A stretch of 64,000 nucleotides of DNA from Kitasatospora gansuensis (GTDB taxonomy: Bacteria; Actinomycetota; Actinomycetes; Streptomycetales; Streptomycetaceae): the NCBI RefSeq assembly GCF_014203705.1, contig NZ_JACHJR010000001.1:6076001-6140000 (forward strand), read 5' to 3'. The position numbers and the translations under genes were made by a program. Numbering within the stretch: the first letter of the stretch is position 1; each line of letters starts with the position of its first letter. This document shows positions 51,824 through 62,080 of the stretch, one piece after another. The notes under the pieces are model-generated. The model ran no database searches, had not been told where the DNA came from, and saw nothing but the letters and a program-made list of their open reading frames with translations.

Positions 51824-52471
51824 TCAGTACGGGACGCGGGTCGCTCCGCTGCCGTCGCCTGCCGCCGGGACCGGCTGGTGGGCGGCGGCGCGGTCGGCCT
51901 TGCGCTCGCGGCGGCGGACCAGGAAGCGGCGGATCCGGGAGACCGCGAACCAGACCAGCAGGGCGCCGACCAGTATCAGGACGGCGGCGGCCGAGGCGGC
52001 CAGCCAGGGGTGGAAGATCGCCAGGGTGACCAGCCCGGCCACCGAGAGGTCCTCGGTGATGCTGGCGATGATGTTGCTGGCCGGCTCGGGCGAGGTGTTG
52101 ATCGCCATCCGGAGTGAGGCCTTGATGCCGTGGCTGATCAGCGCGGTGGTGCCGCCCATCGCGCCGGCCGCCACCTCGCCGAGCGAACCCGGGTCCTGGC
52201 CGGCCAGCAGCGCGCCGATGGTGGCACCGGCGATCGGCCGGATCACGGTGTGGATCACGTCCCAGACCGAGTCCACGTACGGGATCTTGTCGGCCACCGC
52301 CTCGCACAGGAAGAGCACGGCGGCGGCGATCAGCACGTCGGTGCGCTCCAGCGTCGGCGGCACCGAGTCCGCGCCGCCGAACCGGCCCAGCAGCCCGAGC
52401 AGCAGCACCACCGCGTACGCGTTGATCCCGCTCGCCCAGCCGCTGGTGAAGACCAACGGGACGACGCTCAT
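51824..52471 (-). CDS. DUF4126 family membrane protein
   Basis: 215 residues with five or six membrane segments and the DUF4126 pattern GWASGINAYAVVLLLGLLGRFGG, DKIPYVDSVWDVIHTVIRPIAGA and GAMGGTTALISHGIKASLRMAINTSPEP, plus a basic tail (RRFLVRRRERKADRAAAH). Function unknown. The ATG lies 110 bp from the palindrome at 52582. Convergent with the sigma factor gene. Confidence 0.88.
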   Translation of the reverse strand: MSVVPLVFTSGWASGINAYAVVLLLGLLGRFGGADSVPPTLERTDVLIAAAVLFLCEAVADKIPYVDSVWDVIHTVIRPIAGATIGALLAGQDPGSLGEVAAGAMGGTTALISHGIKASLRMAINTSPEPASNIIASITEDLSVAGLVTLAIFHPWLAASAAAVLILVGALLVWFAVSRIRRFLVRRRERKADRAAAHQPVPAAGDGSGATRVPY

Positions 52472-52581
52472 CCGTTCCCCCTCCGTGGAGTCTGTCGATG
52501 TCCGGGGGTCACCGTATCCGGTAGCTCTCCCGGCGGGTCAGGACGTCGTGGGGGCGGGCGCGGTTCCGGGTCGCCGAAAGG

Positions 52582-52614
52582 TGAGTACGGATACTCAGAT
52601 CATCACTTGAGTAC
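52582..52614. promoter_or_regulatory. TGAGTA-CGGA-TACTCA palindrome with additional half site
   Basis: A perfect inverted repeat (52582-52597) is followed by another TGAGTAC at 52608-52614, whose start is 26 bp from the first. It lies in the 539-bp gene-free gap 52472-53010 between divergent DUF4126 and HEPN genes, nearer the former. It looks like an operator with a full and a half site. I see no convincing sigma hexamers nearby. Confidence 0.5.
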
Positions 52615-52806
52615 TTCAGCGGATGGCCCCCGACCTGCGGAAACGGCAGAGTTGGGGGCACCCGGGACGACGGACCGTCAGCTCCGCTCCCGGCAGCGGC
52701 CCGACCCGCCCACGGACTGTGGGGGACCGGCGGGCACCTCGGGCCGCGACACCGAAGCCGGACACCGGCCACGGACCGCCGACACGGGGCGGCGGACCGG
52801 GGTCAC

Positions 52807-52872
52807 GGGGGGAATGTCCGGCGGAGGGGTGGCACGGGGGAACACGGGGGTCACCACGGGGGAAACGGGGGG
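52807..52872 (+). other. G-run cluster, possible G-quadruplex
   Basis: Six runs of four to six G (52807-52812, 52826-52829, 52836-52840, 52846-52850, 52858-52862, 52867-52872) occur within 66 bases, the last four as imperfect copies of CACGGGGG. They lie about 140-200 bp before the HEPN gene. The spacing allows intramolecular quadruplex folding. Apart from the palindrome this is the only feature seen in the gap. Confidence 0.55.
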
Positions 52873-53010
52873 ACCACGTGCGAGGCGCCTCCGCCCGGCC
52901 GGGCGGGGGCGCCTTTGCACGCTCGCGCCCGGATTGTCAGTGCCGCGGTTCACGATGGAGGGGCTCGGGTCAAGCCGGCCCGGGTCAACCGCCGTGGACC
53001 GGGGGATCGT

Positions 53011-53514
53011 ATGACCATCAGTCAGCCCGAGACCGCCCCACTGCTGCCCGCGCCCGCCCGGCCGATCCGGGGCGCCGACATCCACCCCGTCCCGCGACGG
53101 GCCGCCGCACCGCCCGCCGCACTGGACCTGCTCCGGCACGCCGAACTGACCCTGATCCAGTCCCGCCACTACGAGGACCCGCTCCAGCGCTACGCCACCG
53201 CGCACCTGGCCGCGCTGCGCACCACCGCCGCCGTGCTGGCCGTCCGGGGGCGCCCGGAGAAGCGCACCCGGCGGCGGCAGGCGATCCGCAGCGCCTGGGA
53301 GGTGCTGCCCGAAGTCGCACCCGAACTGGCCGAGTGGGCCGCCTACTTCGCCGCCGGGGCCCGCCGCCGGGCGGCCGCCGAGGCGGGCATCCGGCACGCC
53401 GCCAGCGCCCGCGACGCGGACGACCTGATCCGGAACACGGCCCTCTACCTCCGCCTGGTCCAGCGCCTGCTCGACCTCCACCCCGACCAGCCGCTACCAC
53501 TCGACGCGAGCTGA
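53011..53514 (+). CDS. SAV_6107-type HEPN domain protein
   Basis: 167 residues. A Pro-rich start (1-38) leads into a four-helix HEPN-like bundle (ALDLLRHAELTLIQSRHYEDPLQRYATAHLAALRTTAAVLAVRG, then EVLPEVAPELAEWAAYFAAGARRRAAAEAGI). The strict RNase motif Rx4-6H is not clear, so ribonuclease activity is unproven. GGGGGA lies about 6 nt before ATG 53011. No MNT or antitoxin gene is adjacent, so it is not an obvious toxin-antitoxin pair. Confidence 0.8.
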   Translation: MTISQPETAPLLPAPARPIRGADIHPVPRRAAAPPAALDLLRHAELTLIQSRHYEDPLQRYATAHLAALRTTAAVLAVRGRPEKRTRRRQAIRSAWEVLPEVAPELAEWAAYFAAGARRRAAAEAGIRHAASARDADDLIRNTALYLRLVQRLLDLHPDQPLPLDAS

Positions 53515-53585
53515 GCGGGGTACCCCGGGCGGAGGGCCTAAGGTGGTGGCGTTCAGTGACATCGCTGTGGTGAGGAGCCTCCACC

Positions 53586-54338
53586 GTGTACCCGACCCGT
53601 CCTCGCAGTGCCCTGCGTACCGCCGTGGTGTGGGAGGTGGTGCGAGCCGCCCTGGAGCAGCGGGCCGGGGATCTGGGCCGGCCCGTGCTCGAGGTGCTCG
53701 ACACCGGCGGGGGCACGGGCAACTTCGCCGTGCCGGTCGCCCGGCTCGGTCACCGGGTGACGGTGGTCGACCCGAGTCCGGACGCGCTGTTCGCGCTGGA
53801 GCGCCGGGCCGCCGAGGCCGGGGTCACCGAGCTGGTCCGGGCCGTCCAGGGCGACACCCAGACCCTGCCGGAGCTGGTCGAGCCCGGCACGGTGGACGCG
53901 GTGCTCTGCCACGGCGTGCTGGAGATGGTGGACGACCCGGCCGAGGCGCTGGGCAGCCTGACCGGGACGCTGGCCAAGGGCGGCCTGGTCAGCCTGCTGG
54001 CCGCGAACCGGAACGGCGCCGTCCTGGCCCGCGCGCTGGCGGGTCACTTCAACGACGCCCGGGCCGTACTGGACGCCCCCGACGGCCGCTGGGGCCCGCA
54101 GGACCCGATGCCCCGCCGGTTCAGCGTCGAGGAGCTGGGCGAGCTGGCCGTCGCGGCCGGTCTCGCCGTCACCTCGGTGCACGGCGTCCGGGTTTTCGCG
54201 GACCTGGTCCCCGGTGTCCTGGTGGACACCGAGCCCGGCGCGATGGAGGCGCTGCTCAAGCTGGAGCAGGCCGCCGCCGAGCAGCCCGCGTTCCACGCCG
54301 TGGCCACTCAGCTGCACGTTCTGGCCGCGCTGGTCTGA
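53586..54338 (+). CDS. SAM-dependent class I methyltransferase
   Basis: 250 residues: SAM motif EVLDTGGGTGNFAVPVARLGHRVTVVDPSPDAL, then GDTQTLPELVEPGTVDAVLCHGVLEMVDDPAEALGSLTGTLAKGGLVSLLAANRN, similar to SmtA/CmoM-type enzymes. GAGGAG lies about 9 nt before the GTG. Substrate unknown. The 272-bp gap after it contains TATGAT at 54491, a possible -10 for the next gene. Confidence 0.88.
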   Translation: MYPTRPRSALRTAVVWEVVRAALEQRAGDLGRPVLEVLDTGGGTGNFAVPVARLGHRVTVVDPSPDALFALERRAAEAGVTELVRAVQGDTQTLPELVEPGTVDAVLCHGVLEMVDDPAEALGSLTGTLAKGGLVSLLAANRNGAVLARALAGHFNDARAVLDAPDGRWGPQDPMPRRFSVEELGELAVAAGLAVTSVHGVRVFADLVPGVLVDTEPGAMEALLKLEQAAAEQPAFHAVATQLHVLAALV

Positions 54339-54610
54339 CCGGCCCCGCCCGGCTCACCCGCCCGGTTCAAGTCATTCCGACGATCCGGGCACTTGTCGGG
54401 GGGCTCCAGCGTTGGTCAGCTTCGAGTCGGGTGAACGAACGTGGCCGGAGCCACGGACGCGTGACCATCCCGATCCGGCCGCTCGGACCGTATGATCTGG
54501 GTAAAGCCGGAAAGCATGACAGCCAGGCGCATGGGGCATATGGACGACACAGGCCCAGCCAGGGGTGGCGGACCGGTCGCCCCGCGACCGACGAGTAGTA
54601 GGAGGACTCC

Positions 54611-54994
54611 GTGCCGCTCTCGGAGCACGAGCAGCGACTGCTCGAGCAGATGGAGCGAGCGCTGTACGCCGAAGATCCCAAGTTCGCGTCAGCGCTTGAG
54701 GGAACCGGGCTGCGCACCTACACCCGTCGGAGGGTCTACCAGGCCGCCGCAGGGTTCGTGGTGGGTATCGCTCTCCTGATGGGCGGCATGGTCGCCCAGC
54801 AAATCTGGGTGAGCGTCGTCGGGTTCCTGGTGATGCTGGGCTGCGCGGTCCTCGCCGTTACCGGCTGGAAGCGTGGTCCGGCCGGGCAGGGAGCGGGACC
54901 CAAGGCGTCCCCTGCTCCGCGCCGGAAGGCCGGTGTGATGGACCGGATGGAGCAGCGCTGGCAACGCCGTCGGGACGAACACGACGGAATGTGA
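54611..54994 (+). CDS. DUF3040 family membrane protein
   Basis: 127 residues. The DUF3040 start PLSEHEQRLLEQMERALYAEDPKFASAL is followed by two membrane segments (AAAGFVVGIALLMGGMVAQQIW and VVGFLVMLGCAVLAVTGW) and a basic tail. AGGAGGA lies 6 nt before the GTG. DUF3040 genes often precede the division-and-wall cluster in actinobacteria (Rv2169c in M. tuberculosis). Function unknown. No mraZ is seen between it and rsmH. Confidence 0.92.
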   Translation: MPLSEHEQRLLEQMERALYAEDPKFASALEGTGLRTYTRRRVYQAAAGFVVGIALLMGGMVAQQIWVSVVGFLVMLGCAVLAVTGWKRGPAGQGAGPKASPAPRRKAGVMDRMEQRWQRRRDEHDGM

Positions 54995-55018
54995 GCCGGC
55001 CGGAAGTACGGAGCTGGA

Positions 55019-55051
55019 GAGGGCGGGCAGTCGATTCGACTGCCCGCCCTC
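55019..55051. terminator. Bidirectional terminator hairpin
   Basis: A perfect 16-bp inverted repeat (GAGGGCGGGCAGTCGA, one T, exact complement) between the convergent DUF3040 and transglutaminase genes, followed by a T-containing tail on the plus strand. Confidence 0.9.
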
Positions 55052-55071
55052 GGCTTTGTCCGCAAGCCCGG

Positions 55072-57480
55072 TCAGGACCCGCCCCGCCGGCCTCGCCCGA
55101 TCCGGCGCAGCCCGGGCAGCCGGCGGACGGCCGCGACGGCCCGTCCGGTCCGGTCCCGGACGGCGTCCTGGACGGACAGCAGCCGGTCGGAGATCCGCCA
55201 GCGCAGCCGCGCCGCGGAGGCGGGCAGCAGGACCGCCCTGGCCCGGCCGCGCCGCCCGGCGGCGGCCCGCAGGCCCTCGGTGGCGGTCCGGACGTCCGGA
55301 CCGAGCGGCAGCTCCGGGGCGGCCGCGCGGGCGTACAGCACCCGCTCGGTGGCCAGCGCCACCCGGCCGGCCGCCGCGGTGGCCGGGGCGTCCAGCCCGC
55401 CGGCCTCGGCGATCCGGTGCGCGGTGCCGCGCGGGGTGCGCGAGTCGTCCGGTGGGATGCCCAGGTCCCAGGCGGTGTCGATCAGTTCCTCCCAGGCGGC
55501 CAGCACCTGGTGGTCCGTCAGCTCGGGGGCGCCGGCCAGATGGCGGCCGGCCCCCAGTCGGCGGCGGCGTTGGCCGATCCGCCAGAGCATCGGGGTGGCC
55601 AGCAGGGCCAGTACCACCAGGACGGCCAGCAGCCCGGTCAGCGCGGGCCAGGAGAGCCACCAGGGCAGCGGCTCCTCGGGCTTGTACGCGACCGCGTTCT
55701 CGTCCGCGCAGGCGTCCTGGCGCTGCTGCTGCCCGGTGCAGGTGCTGCTGGCACTGGGGGCGGCGGAGGCACCGGGGTCGGCCGTGACGCTGGGCTGGGC
55801 GCTCGGGGCGGCGGTCGGCTGGGTGACCTTCTCCGAGGTGTAGCCGGGGCTGCTGCCCCGGGTGGGGGTCGGCTCGAAGCGCAGCCAGCCGGAGCCAGGG
55901 AAGTACAGCTCGGGCCAGGCGTGGTAGTCCTGGCTGCGCACGATGAAGGTGCTCTGGCCCTGGTCGGAGCCGGGGGCGAAGCCGATCGCGACCCGGGCCG
56001 GGATGCCCAGGGTGCGGGCCATCGCCGCCATGCTGGCGGCGAAGTGCACGCAGAAGCCGGTCTTGTTCTGCAGGAACTTGGTGATCGCCTCGTTGCCGGT
56101 GCCCGCGTCCACCTTGAGGCTGTACGTGAACTCCTTGGAGGTGAACCAGTTCTGCAGGGCCACCGCCTGGTCGTACGGGTTGTTCTTGCCCGCGACCACC
56201 CGGCGGGCGGTCTCGGCGACCACCGGCGGCAGGGTGTCGGGCAGGGCGGTGTACCGCTTCGCCAGATCGGCCTGGGCGGGCCCGGCGGCGCGCAGCTGGG
56301 ACGCGCCGGGCTCGACCGCCAGGCTGGTCACGTCGTAGTTGACGCCGCCGCTCTTCTGGCCCCGGTCACCGACCACCGAGCGGGTGCTCGGCTCGTACCG
56401 CCAGTCGCCCTTGAGGCTGACCGACTGGGCCGGGTACGGCATCGGCAGCCACTCGGTGCTGAGCTTGTCGGAGATCCGGATGTTGGTGTCGAAGGTGTCG
56501 GCCGCGGTGTCCTGGCCGAGGCCCTGGACGGGCGGCATCGGGTTCGGGATCGGCTGCAGGTGCTGCTCGGAGAACTTCCACTGGACACCGTCGAAGCTGT
56601 CCAGGGCGCCGATCCGCAGGTACAGCTGGCTGCCCAGCGGGGAGTCGGTGCGGTAGCGGAGCATCTCCACGTTGTCCTGGCGGTTCAGATTGGCCGTCAG
56701 GGCCACCACCGGGTTGAGCGAGGTGACCTGTCGGCCCGACCCGTTGCCGGGGCCGTCGCCGCCCCGGTCGATCAGGCCGAGGTCCGTGTAGGGCACCAGC
56801 AGCGGCAGTGCCACGGCCGTCGCCAGGGCCAGCAGACCGATCCGGTGGCCGCTCTGCGAGATGCCGCCGGAGCCGTCCTGCGAGCTGCCGTGGAAGACCC
56901 GGCCCCAGCGGGACAGCCGGTCCTGGCCCTCGGCGTTGAGCAGCAGCAGGTAGCCCAGCGCGGCCAGCAGGAACCAGAGCCAGGCGGCGTCCGTGGCGCC
57001 GATGCCGGTGCCGACCGAGTACAGCGTGAGCAGCGGCAGCCCGGCCAGCGCGGCCTTGCGGAAGGTTACCGCGAGGGTGTCCACCAGGACGGCGATCAGG
57101 GTGACCGAGCCGACCAGGATCAGCGTGATGCCGGCCGAGTCGGGGGCCGGGATGGTGTACTGCTGGACGTCCTTCATCCCGGTGGAGATCAGGGTGCCGA
57201 GGGCGTCCAGCGCGCGCGGCCCCGGCAGCACCGAGTAGTCCATCGCGGACTGCACGGTCAGCAGGAGCAGCACGTAGAGGCTGACCAGCAGCTGGAGCGA
57301 GGCCTGCAGGGCGCGGGCGACCGAGAGCCTGCGCAGGGCGGCGCCGGCCGCGCCGACGGCCGCGATCATGACGAAGGCCTCGCCGATCCAGCCGCTCGGC
57401 CGCACCAGCGGGAGCAGACAGAACGTCACCAGCGAGGTGGCCAGCGCCGAGTAGAGCGTCAACTTCGCCCGGGTGGTCAC
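55072..57480 (-). CDS. Membrane transglutaminase-like protein
   Basis: 802 residues: about seven N-terminal membrane segments (10-235), a large extracytoplasmic region holding a transglutaminase-like domain with Cys in KTGFCVHFAASMAAMARTLGIPARV, His in SQDYHAWPELYFPGSGW and Asp/Glu in the following FEPTPT, then a Ser/Pro-rich linker, one more membrane segment (WWLSWPALTGLLAVLVVLALL) and a DUF4129-like cytoplasmic tail. Last gene of the MoxR-DUF58-transglutaminase operon, a conserved trio of unknown substrate, possibly acting on wall or surface proteins. Confidence 0.93.
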   Translation of the reverse strand: MTTRAKLTLYSALATSLVTFCLLPLVRPSGWIGEAFVMIAAVGAAGAALRRLSVARALQASLQLLVSLYVLLLLTVQSAMDYSVLPGPRALDALGTLISTGMKDVQQYTIPAPDSAGITLILVGSVTLIAVLVDTLAVTFRKAALAGLPLLTLYSVGTGIGATDAAWLWFLLAALGYLLLLNAEGQDRLSRWGRVFHGSSQDGSGGISQSGHRIGLLALATAVALPLLVPYTDLGLIDRGGDGPGNGSGRQVTSLNPVVALTANLNRQDNVEMLRYRTDSPLGSQLYLRIGALDSFDGVQWKFSEQHLQPIPNPMPPVQGLGQDTAADTFDTNIRISDKLSTEWLPMPYPAQSVSLKGDWRYEPSTRSVVGDRGQKSGGVNYDVTSLAVEPGASQLRAAGPAQADLAKRYTALPDTLPPVVAETARRVVAGKNNPYDQAVALQNWFTSKEFTYSLKVDAGTGNEAITKFLQNKTGFCVHFAASMAAMARTLGIPARVAIGFAPGSDQGQSTFIVRSQDYHAWPELYFPGSGWLRFEPTPTRGSSPGYTSEKVTQPTAAPSAQPSVTADPGASAAPSASSTCTGQQQRQDACADENAVAYKPEEPLPWWLSWPALTGLLAVLVVLALLATPMLWRIGQRRRRLGAGRHLAGAPELTDHQVLAAWEELIDTAWDLGIPPDDSRTPRGTAHRIAEAGGLDAPATAAAGRVALATERVLYARAAAPELPLGPDVRTATEGLRAAAGRRGRARAVLLPASAARLRWRISDRLLSVQDAVRDRTGRAVAAVRRLPGLRRIGRGRRGGS

Positions 57481-57517
57481 GTGCGGGGCTCCTCGGGGCG
57501 GGTGGTGCGGAGGCCGG

Positions 57518-58840
57518 TCATGAGCCGGCCCCGCTCTGGTACGGGGCGGGGCCCGCGGTGCGCTCGGCCAGCCGCCAGAGGGCGGGGACGGAGTCGCCGG
57601 CCCGGGCGGGCAGGACGGTCCAGCCGGCCTCGCGCAGCCGCAGGATCTGGTCGGTGGCGTCCTGGTCGGGCGCGTCCGGCAGGATGTGCCGCAGCCCGGC
57701 CCAGGTGGCGGTGTCCAGCAGGATGGCGACGGCGCCGCCCGCCCGGCGGCGGAGCCGGCCGAGCCGGGCCACCTGCTCGTCGTCCAGCGAGCCGAGGACC
57801 GCCACGATGACGCCCTCGCCGCCGAGCCTGAGCACCTCCTCGGCGCGGCCGAGACCGCCGCCGTCGGACTGCTCGACCACGGCCAGGGTGTCCAGCAGCA
57901 GCCCGGCGGCCTCGCCGACCGAGGCGATCACGCCGCTCTCCGGGCCCGGCACGGCCAGGCCGGTGTCGGTGAGCAGCCTGGTCCGGTAGCCGCGCTCCAT
58001 CAGGTGCACGCCGACCGAGGCCGCGCAGCTGACGGCCCATTCGAAGGAGGAGGCGGGGCCGCTGCCCCGGTGCCCGATCTCCCGGGTGTCCAGCAGGACG
58101 GTGGCGCGGGCCTTGAGCGGCTGCTCCTCCCGACGGACCATCAGCTCGCCGTACCTGGCGGTGGACTTCCAGTGCACCCGGCGCAGGTCGTCCCCGTGCC
58201 GGTACTCGCGCGGGATCACGTCGTCGTCCCCGGCCAGCGCCAGGGTGCGGGTGTTCGAGTCGCCGTGCCCGGACGCCTCGCCGGCCAGCCGGACCGCGGG
58301 CAGGCTCTGCACCTGCGGCACCACGGTCAGCACGTCGGAGGCGGCGAACGACCTGGTCAGCTCGCACATCCCGAACGGGTCGGCGACCCGGAGCTGGAGC
58401 GGCCCGAGCGGGTAGCGCCCGCGCAGGTCGGAGCGGACCCGGTAGGAGACCTCGCGGAAGCCGCGCGGCTCGACCCGGTCCAGCACGAAGCGCGGGCGCG
58501 GCCCGAGCACGTACGGGACCTTGTCCTCCAGCAGCAGCAGGCCGGTGGGCACCCGGGAGACGTTGTCGAGGCGCAGGTGCACCCGGGCCTCCTGCCCGGC
58601 CGCCACCCGGTACGGGCTGAGCCGGCGGCCGCCCGCGACCCGGTAGCGGGTGCGGACCAGCAGCACGGCGGCGGCCAGCGGGAGGGCGGCGAGCAGCACG
58701 CCGATCTGGAGCAGCGCGTCCTGCCCGAAGACGTAGGCGCAGAGCACGGCGGTGAAACCGGCGGCCAGGAAGGAACGGCCCCGGGTGGTCAGCCCGCGCA
58801 GGCCGGTGCGCAGGCCGGACGGACTGTCGGGCTGGGGCAC
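57518..58840 (-). CDS. DUF58 domain protein
   Basis: 440 residues: two N-terminal membrane helices (about 20-62), an immunoglobulin-like region, then DUF58 with the diagnostic REYRHGDDLRRVHWKSTARYGELMVRREE, and a von Willebrand A-like C-terminal part. GTG 58840 starts 1 bp after the MoxR stop codon; the stop is 37 bp before the transglutaminase gene. Works in a complex with the MoxR ATPase by analogy with other such operons. Confidence 0.93.
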   Translation of the reverse strand: MPQPDSPSGLRTGLRGLTTRGRSFLAAGFTAVLCAYVFGQDALLQIGVLLAALPLAAAVLLVRTRYRVAGGRRLSPYRVAAGQEARVHLRLDNVSRVPTGLLLLEDKVPYVLGPRPRFVLDRVEPRGFREVSYRVRSDLRGRYPLGPLQLRVADPFGMCELTRSFAASDVLTVVPQVQSLPAVRLAGEASGHGDSNTRTLALAGDDDVIPREYRHGDDLRRVHWKSTARYGELMVRREEQPLKARATVLLDTREIGHRGSGPASSFEWAVSCAASVGVHLMERGYRTRLLTDTGLAVPGPESGVIASVGEAAGLLLDTLAVVEQSDGGGLGRAEEVLRLGGEGVIVAVLGSLDDEQVARLGRLRRRAGGAVAILLDTATWAGLRHILPDAPDQDATDQILRLREAGWTVLPARAGDSVPALWRLAERTAGPAPYQSGAGS

Positions 58841-58841
58841 C

Positions 58842-59834
<993 letters not shown>

Positions 59835-60074
59835 CCGATTGCTCCCATGCCCCGAAAACACCTGGCCGCCACACTGCCGGGTCGGCCCGCAGGCGCATTC
59901 TTCCCTGTCAGGCGGCCAGTCGTCACCCGCCCGGGCGACACGCGGCACACTGTCCCGGTTCGTCCGGTGGACGCCGGGCGGGGCGTTTCGGTTCCCGTTC
60001 GGCATTCCGATGGTGTCCGAACAGCGGAACGGGCCCGGACGGCGCTGGCCGGGCCCGACGGGCGGAGCGTCGGA

Positions 60075-60608
60075 TCAGTGGATCTCGCGGAGCAGACCGG
60101 TGTGCACGTCGAAGACGAATCCGCGCACGTCGTCGCGGTGCGGGATGAACGGGGAGGTGCGGACCCGCTGCATCGACTGCCGGACGTCGCCGTCCAGGTC
60201 CACGAAGGACTCCACCGCCCAGGTCGGCCGCTGGCCGACCTCCTGCTCGAGCTCCCGGCGGAAGTCCTCGGTCAGCCCGAGCAGGCCGCAGCCGGTGTGG
60301 TGGATCAGCGCGATCGAGCGGGTGCCCAGGGCGCGCTGGCTGATGGTCAGCGAGCGGATGGTGTCGTCGGTGACGACCCCGCCGGCGTTCCGGATCAGGT
60401 GGGCGTCGCCGAGCTCCAGGCCGAGCGCGGCGAACAGGTCGAGCCGGGCGTCCATACAGGCCACCACGGTGACCTTCTGGACCGGCCGGGCGTCCATCCC
60501 GCCGTCACGGAAGGTGACGGCGTAGGCGCGGTTGGCCTCGACGAAACGGTCGATGATGGCGGGTTCGGCAGCGGCGGTCGGCGTGGGCCGGTCGGGGGTC
60601 ACTGTCAT
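60075..60608 (-). CDS. Beta-class carbonic anhydrase
   Basis: 177 residues. The zinc ligands Cys51 and Asp53 (ACMDARLD), His104 and Cys107 (HHTGCG) are all present, as is RNAGG for the dimer core. Shorter than the plant-like beta enzymes and typical of the actinobacterial small type. Interconverts CO2 and bicarbonate. No SD before ATG 60608. It sits between the MoxR operon and rsmH, transcribed away from rsmH. Confidence 0.92.
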   Translation of the reverse strand: MTVTPDRPTPTAAAEPAIIDRFVEANRAYAVTFRDGGMDARPVQKVTVVACMDARLDLFAALGLELGDAHLIRNAGGVVTDDTIRSLTISQRALGTRSIALIHHTGCGLLGLTEDFRRELEQEVGQRPTWAVESFVDLDGDVRQSMQRVRTSPFIPHRDDVRGFVFDVHTGLLREIH

Positions 60609-60842
60609 GCGGAAGACGGTAATGGGATTTCGGCTCCCGTGGTGGGGTGGAGGGCACTGGTTGTGGCCGGTGTGACGGAGCGCATAGCCACCGGCCGCCC
60701 CGCCCGTCTGGTTCGCCCCACTCTGTCCCGGCGCACGCGGAGCCCAGTGCGCGGTACCGCCGAGTGGGCGACGGGCCTGCCCGAACCGTCCCGACCTGCG
60801 GTGATTCATGACTCCAGCCGGGTGGTGCGCCGTCGCGGACGA

Positions 60843-60903
60843 TTGACTGCGCGGACCCGGGCGGTAGAGTTCGGCGCAGTGGAGCACGGACCGTACGGTC
60901 CGT
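60843..60903 (+). promoter_or_regulatory. Promoter with overlapping 18-bp palindrome upstream of rsmH
   Basis: TTGACT (60843-60848) and TAGAGT (60865-60870) are 16 bp apart and point toward the division cluster. Sixteen bp after the -10 lies ACGGACCGTACGGTCCGT (60886-60903), a perfect palindrome covering about +9 to +26, a typical repressor position. The leader would be about 185 nt. The rest of the 452-bp gap 60609-61060 shows nothing I can identify. MraZ boxes (TGGGN repeats) are not seen. Confidence 0.6.
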
Positions 60904-61060
60904 CAACTCCCCTGCCGGGCACGGCCGTACGCAGCCCGCGGCCTCCTCCCGCTCCGTGCCACCTGGCGCACCTTCCCCGGTGCCGGGCGGTCACTCCTTC
61001 CCCAGGCGAGCGGGCGGGGACCACGGGCGGCGTACGGCGGGAGCGGCCCGATGGACCAGA

Positions 61061-62041
61061 ATGGTCCACATGAGCACCGACAGCCCGGCCCCCAAGCACG
61101 TCCCGGTGATGCTCCAGCGCTGTGTCGACGCGCTGGCCCCGGCGATCACCGCCCCTGGTTCGGTGGTGGTGGACGCCACGCTGGGCCTCGGCGGGCACAG
61201 TGAGGCGCTGCTCACCCAGTTCCCCGAGATCCGGCTGGTCGCGGTGGACCGCGACCCGGCCGCGCTGAAGCTCTCCGGCGAGCGGCTGGCCAGGTTCGGC
61301 GACCGGGCCACCCTGGTGCACGCGGTCTACGACGAGATCCCGCAGGTGCTGGCCGACCTCGGGATCCCGAAGGCGCAGGGCATCCTGTTCGACCTCGGGG
61401 TCTCCTCGATGCAGCTGGACGAGGCCGAGCGGGGCTTCGCGTACGCCCAGGACGCGCCGCTGGACATGCGGATGGACCAGACCCGGGGCCTGAGCGCGGC
61501 CGAGGTGCTGAACACCTACACGCACGGCCAGCTCGCCCGGATCCTCAAGGTCTACGGCGAGGAGCGGTTCGCCGGGAAGATCGCCTCGGTGATCCTGCGC
61601 GAGCGCGAGAAGGAACCGTTCAGCAACAGCGCGCGTCTGGTCGATTTGGTGCGCAACGCCATCCCGGCCGCCACCCGGCGCACCGGCGGCAACCCGGCCA
61701 AGCGGACCTTCCAGGCGCTCCGGATCGAGGTCAACGGCGAGCTGGAGGTGCTGGACCGGGCCATCCCCGGCGCGCTGGACTCGCTCGCGCTGGGCGGCCG
61801 GATCGTGGTGATGTCCTACCAGTCGCTGGAGGACCGCCTGGTGAAGCAGTACTTCGCCGCGGCGGCCACCAACACCGCACCGCCCGGCCTGCCGATCATC
61901 CCGGAGGAGCACCAGCCCTGGCTGAAGCTGCTCACCCGCGGTGCCGAGCTGGCCACCGAGCAGGAGATCGAGGAGAACCGGCGCGCCGCGCCCGTACGGC
62001 TGCGCGTGGCGGAGAGGATCAGGGAGCCCCGCGGTCAGTAG
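61061..62041 (+). CDS. rsmH: 16S rRNA (cytosine1402-N4)-methyltransferase
   Basis: 326 residues. Methylates C1402 in the ribosomal P site. Motifs: [29 protein letters not shown] (SAM), [44 protein letters not shown], the insertion with [22 protein letters not shown] and [16 protein letters not shown] 61061 (MVHMSTDS) or ATG 61070 could start it; neither has a good SD. First gene of the rsmH-ftsL-ftsI division cluster. Confidence 0.96.
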   Translation: MVHMSTDSPAPKHVPVMLQRCVDALAPAITAPGSVVVDATLGLGGHSEALLTQFPEIRLVAVDRDPAALKLSGERLARFGDRATLVHAVYDEIPQVLADLGIPKAQGILFDLGVSSMQLDEAERGFAYAQDAPLDMRMDQTRGLSAAEVLNTYTHGQLARILKVYGEERFAGKIASVILREREKEPFSNSARLVDLVRNAIPAATRRTGGNPAKRTFQALRIEVNGELEVLDRAIPGALDSLALGGRIVVMSYQSLEDRLVKQYFAAAATNTAPPGLPIIPEEHQPWLKLLTRGAELATEQEIEENRRAAPVRLRVAERIREPRGQ

Positions 62042-62080
62042 GACCGGCGGGGGAGCGAGGACGGGCGAGGGAGAGACGCG

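Noticed and set aside
53011-53514. HEPN/MNT toxin-antitoxin pair
   Set aside because: No nucleotidyltransferase or other antitoxin-like gene is adjacent, and the RNase motif is unclear.
54991-57810. 939-codon plus-strand ORF
   Set aside because: Antisense shadow of the transglutaminase and DUF58 genes, with Gly/Ala/Arg-rich sequence and no motif.
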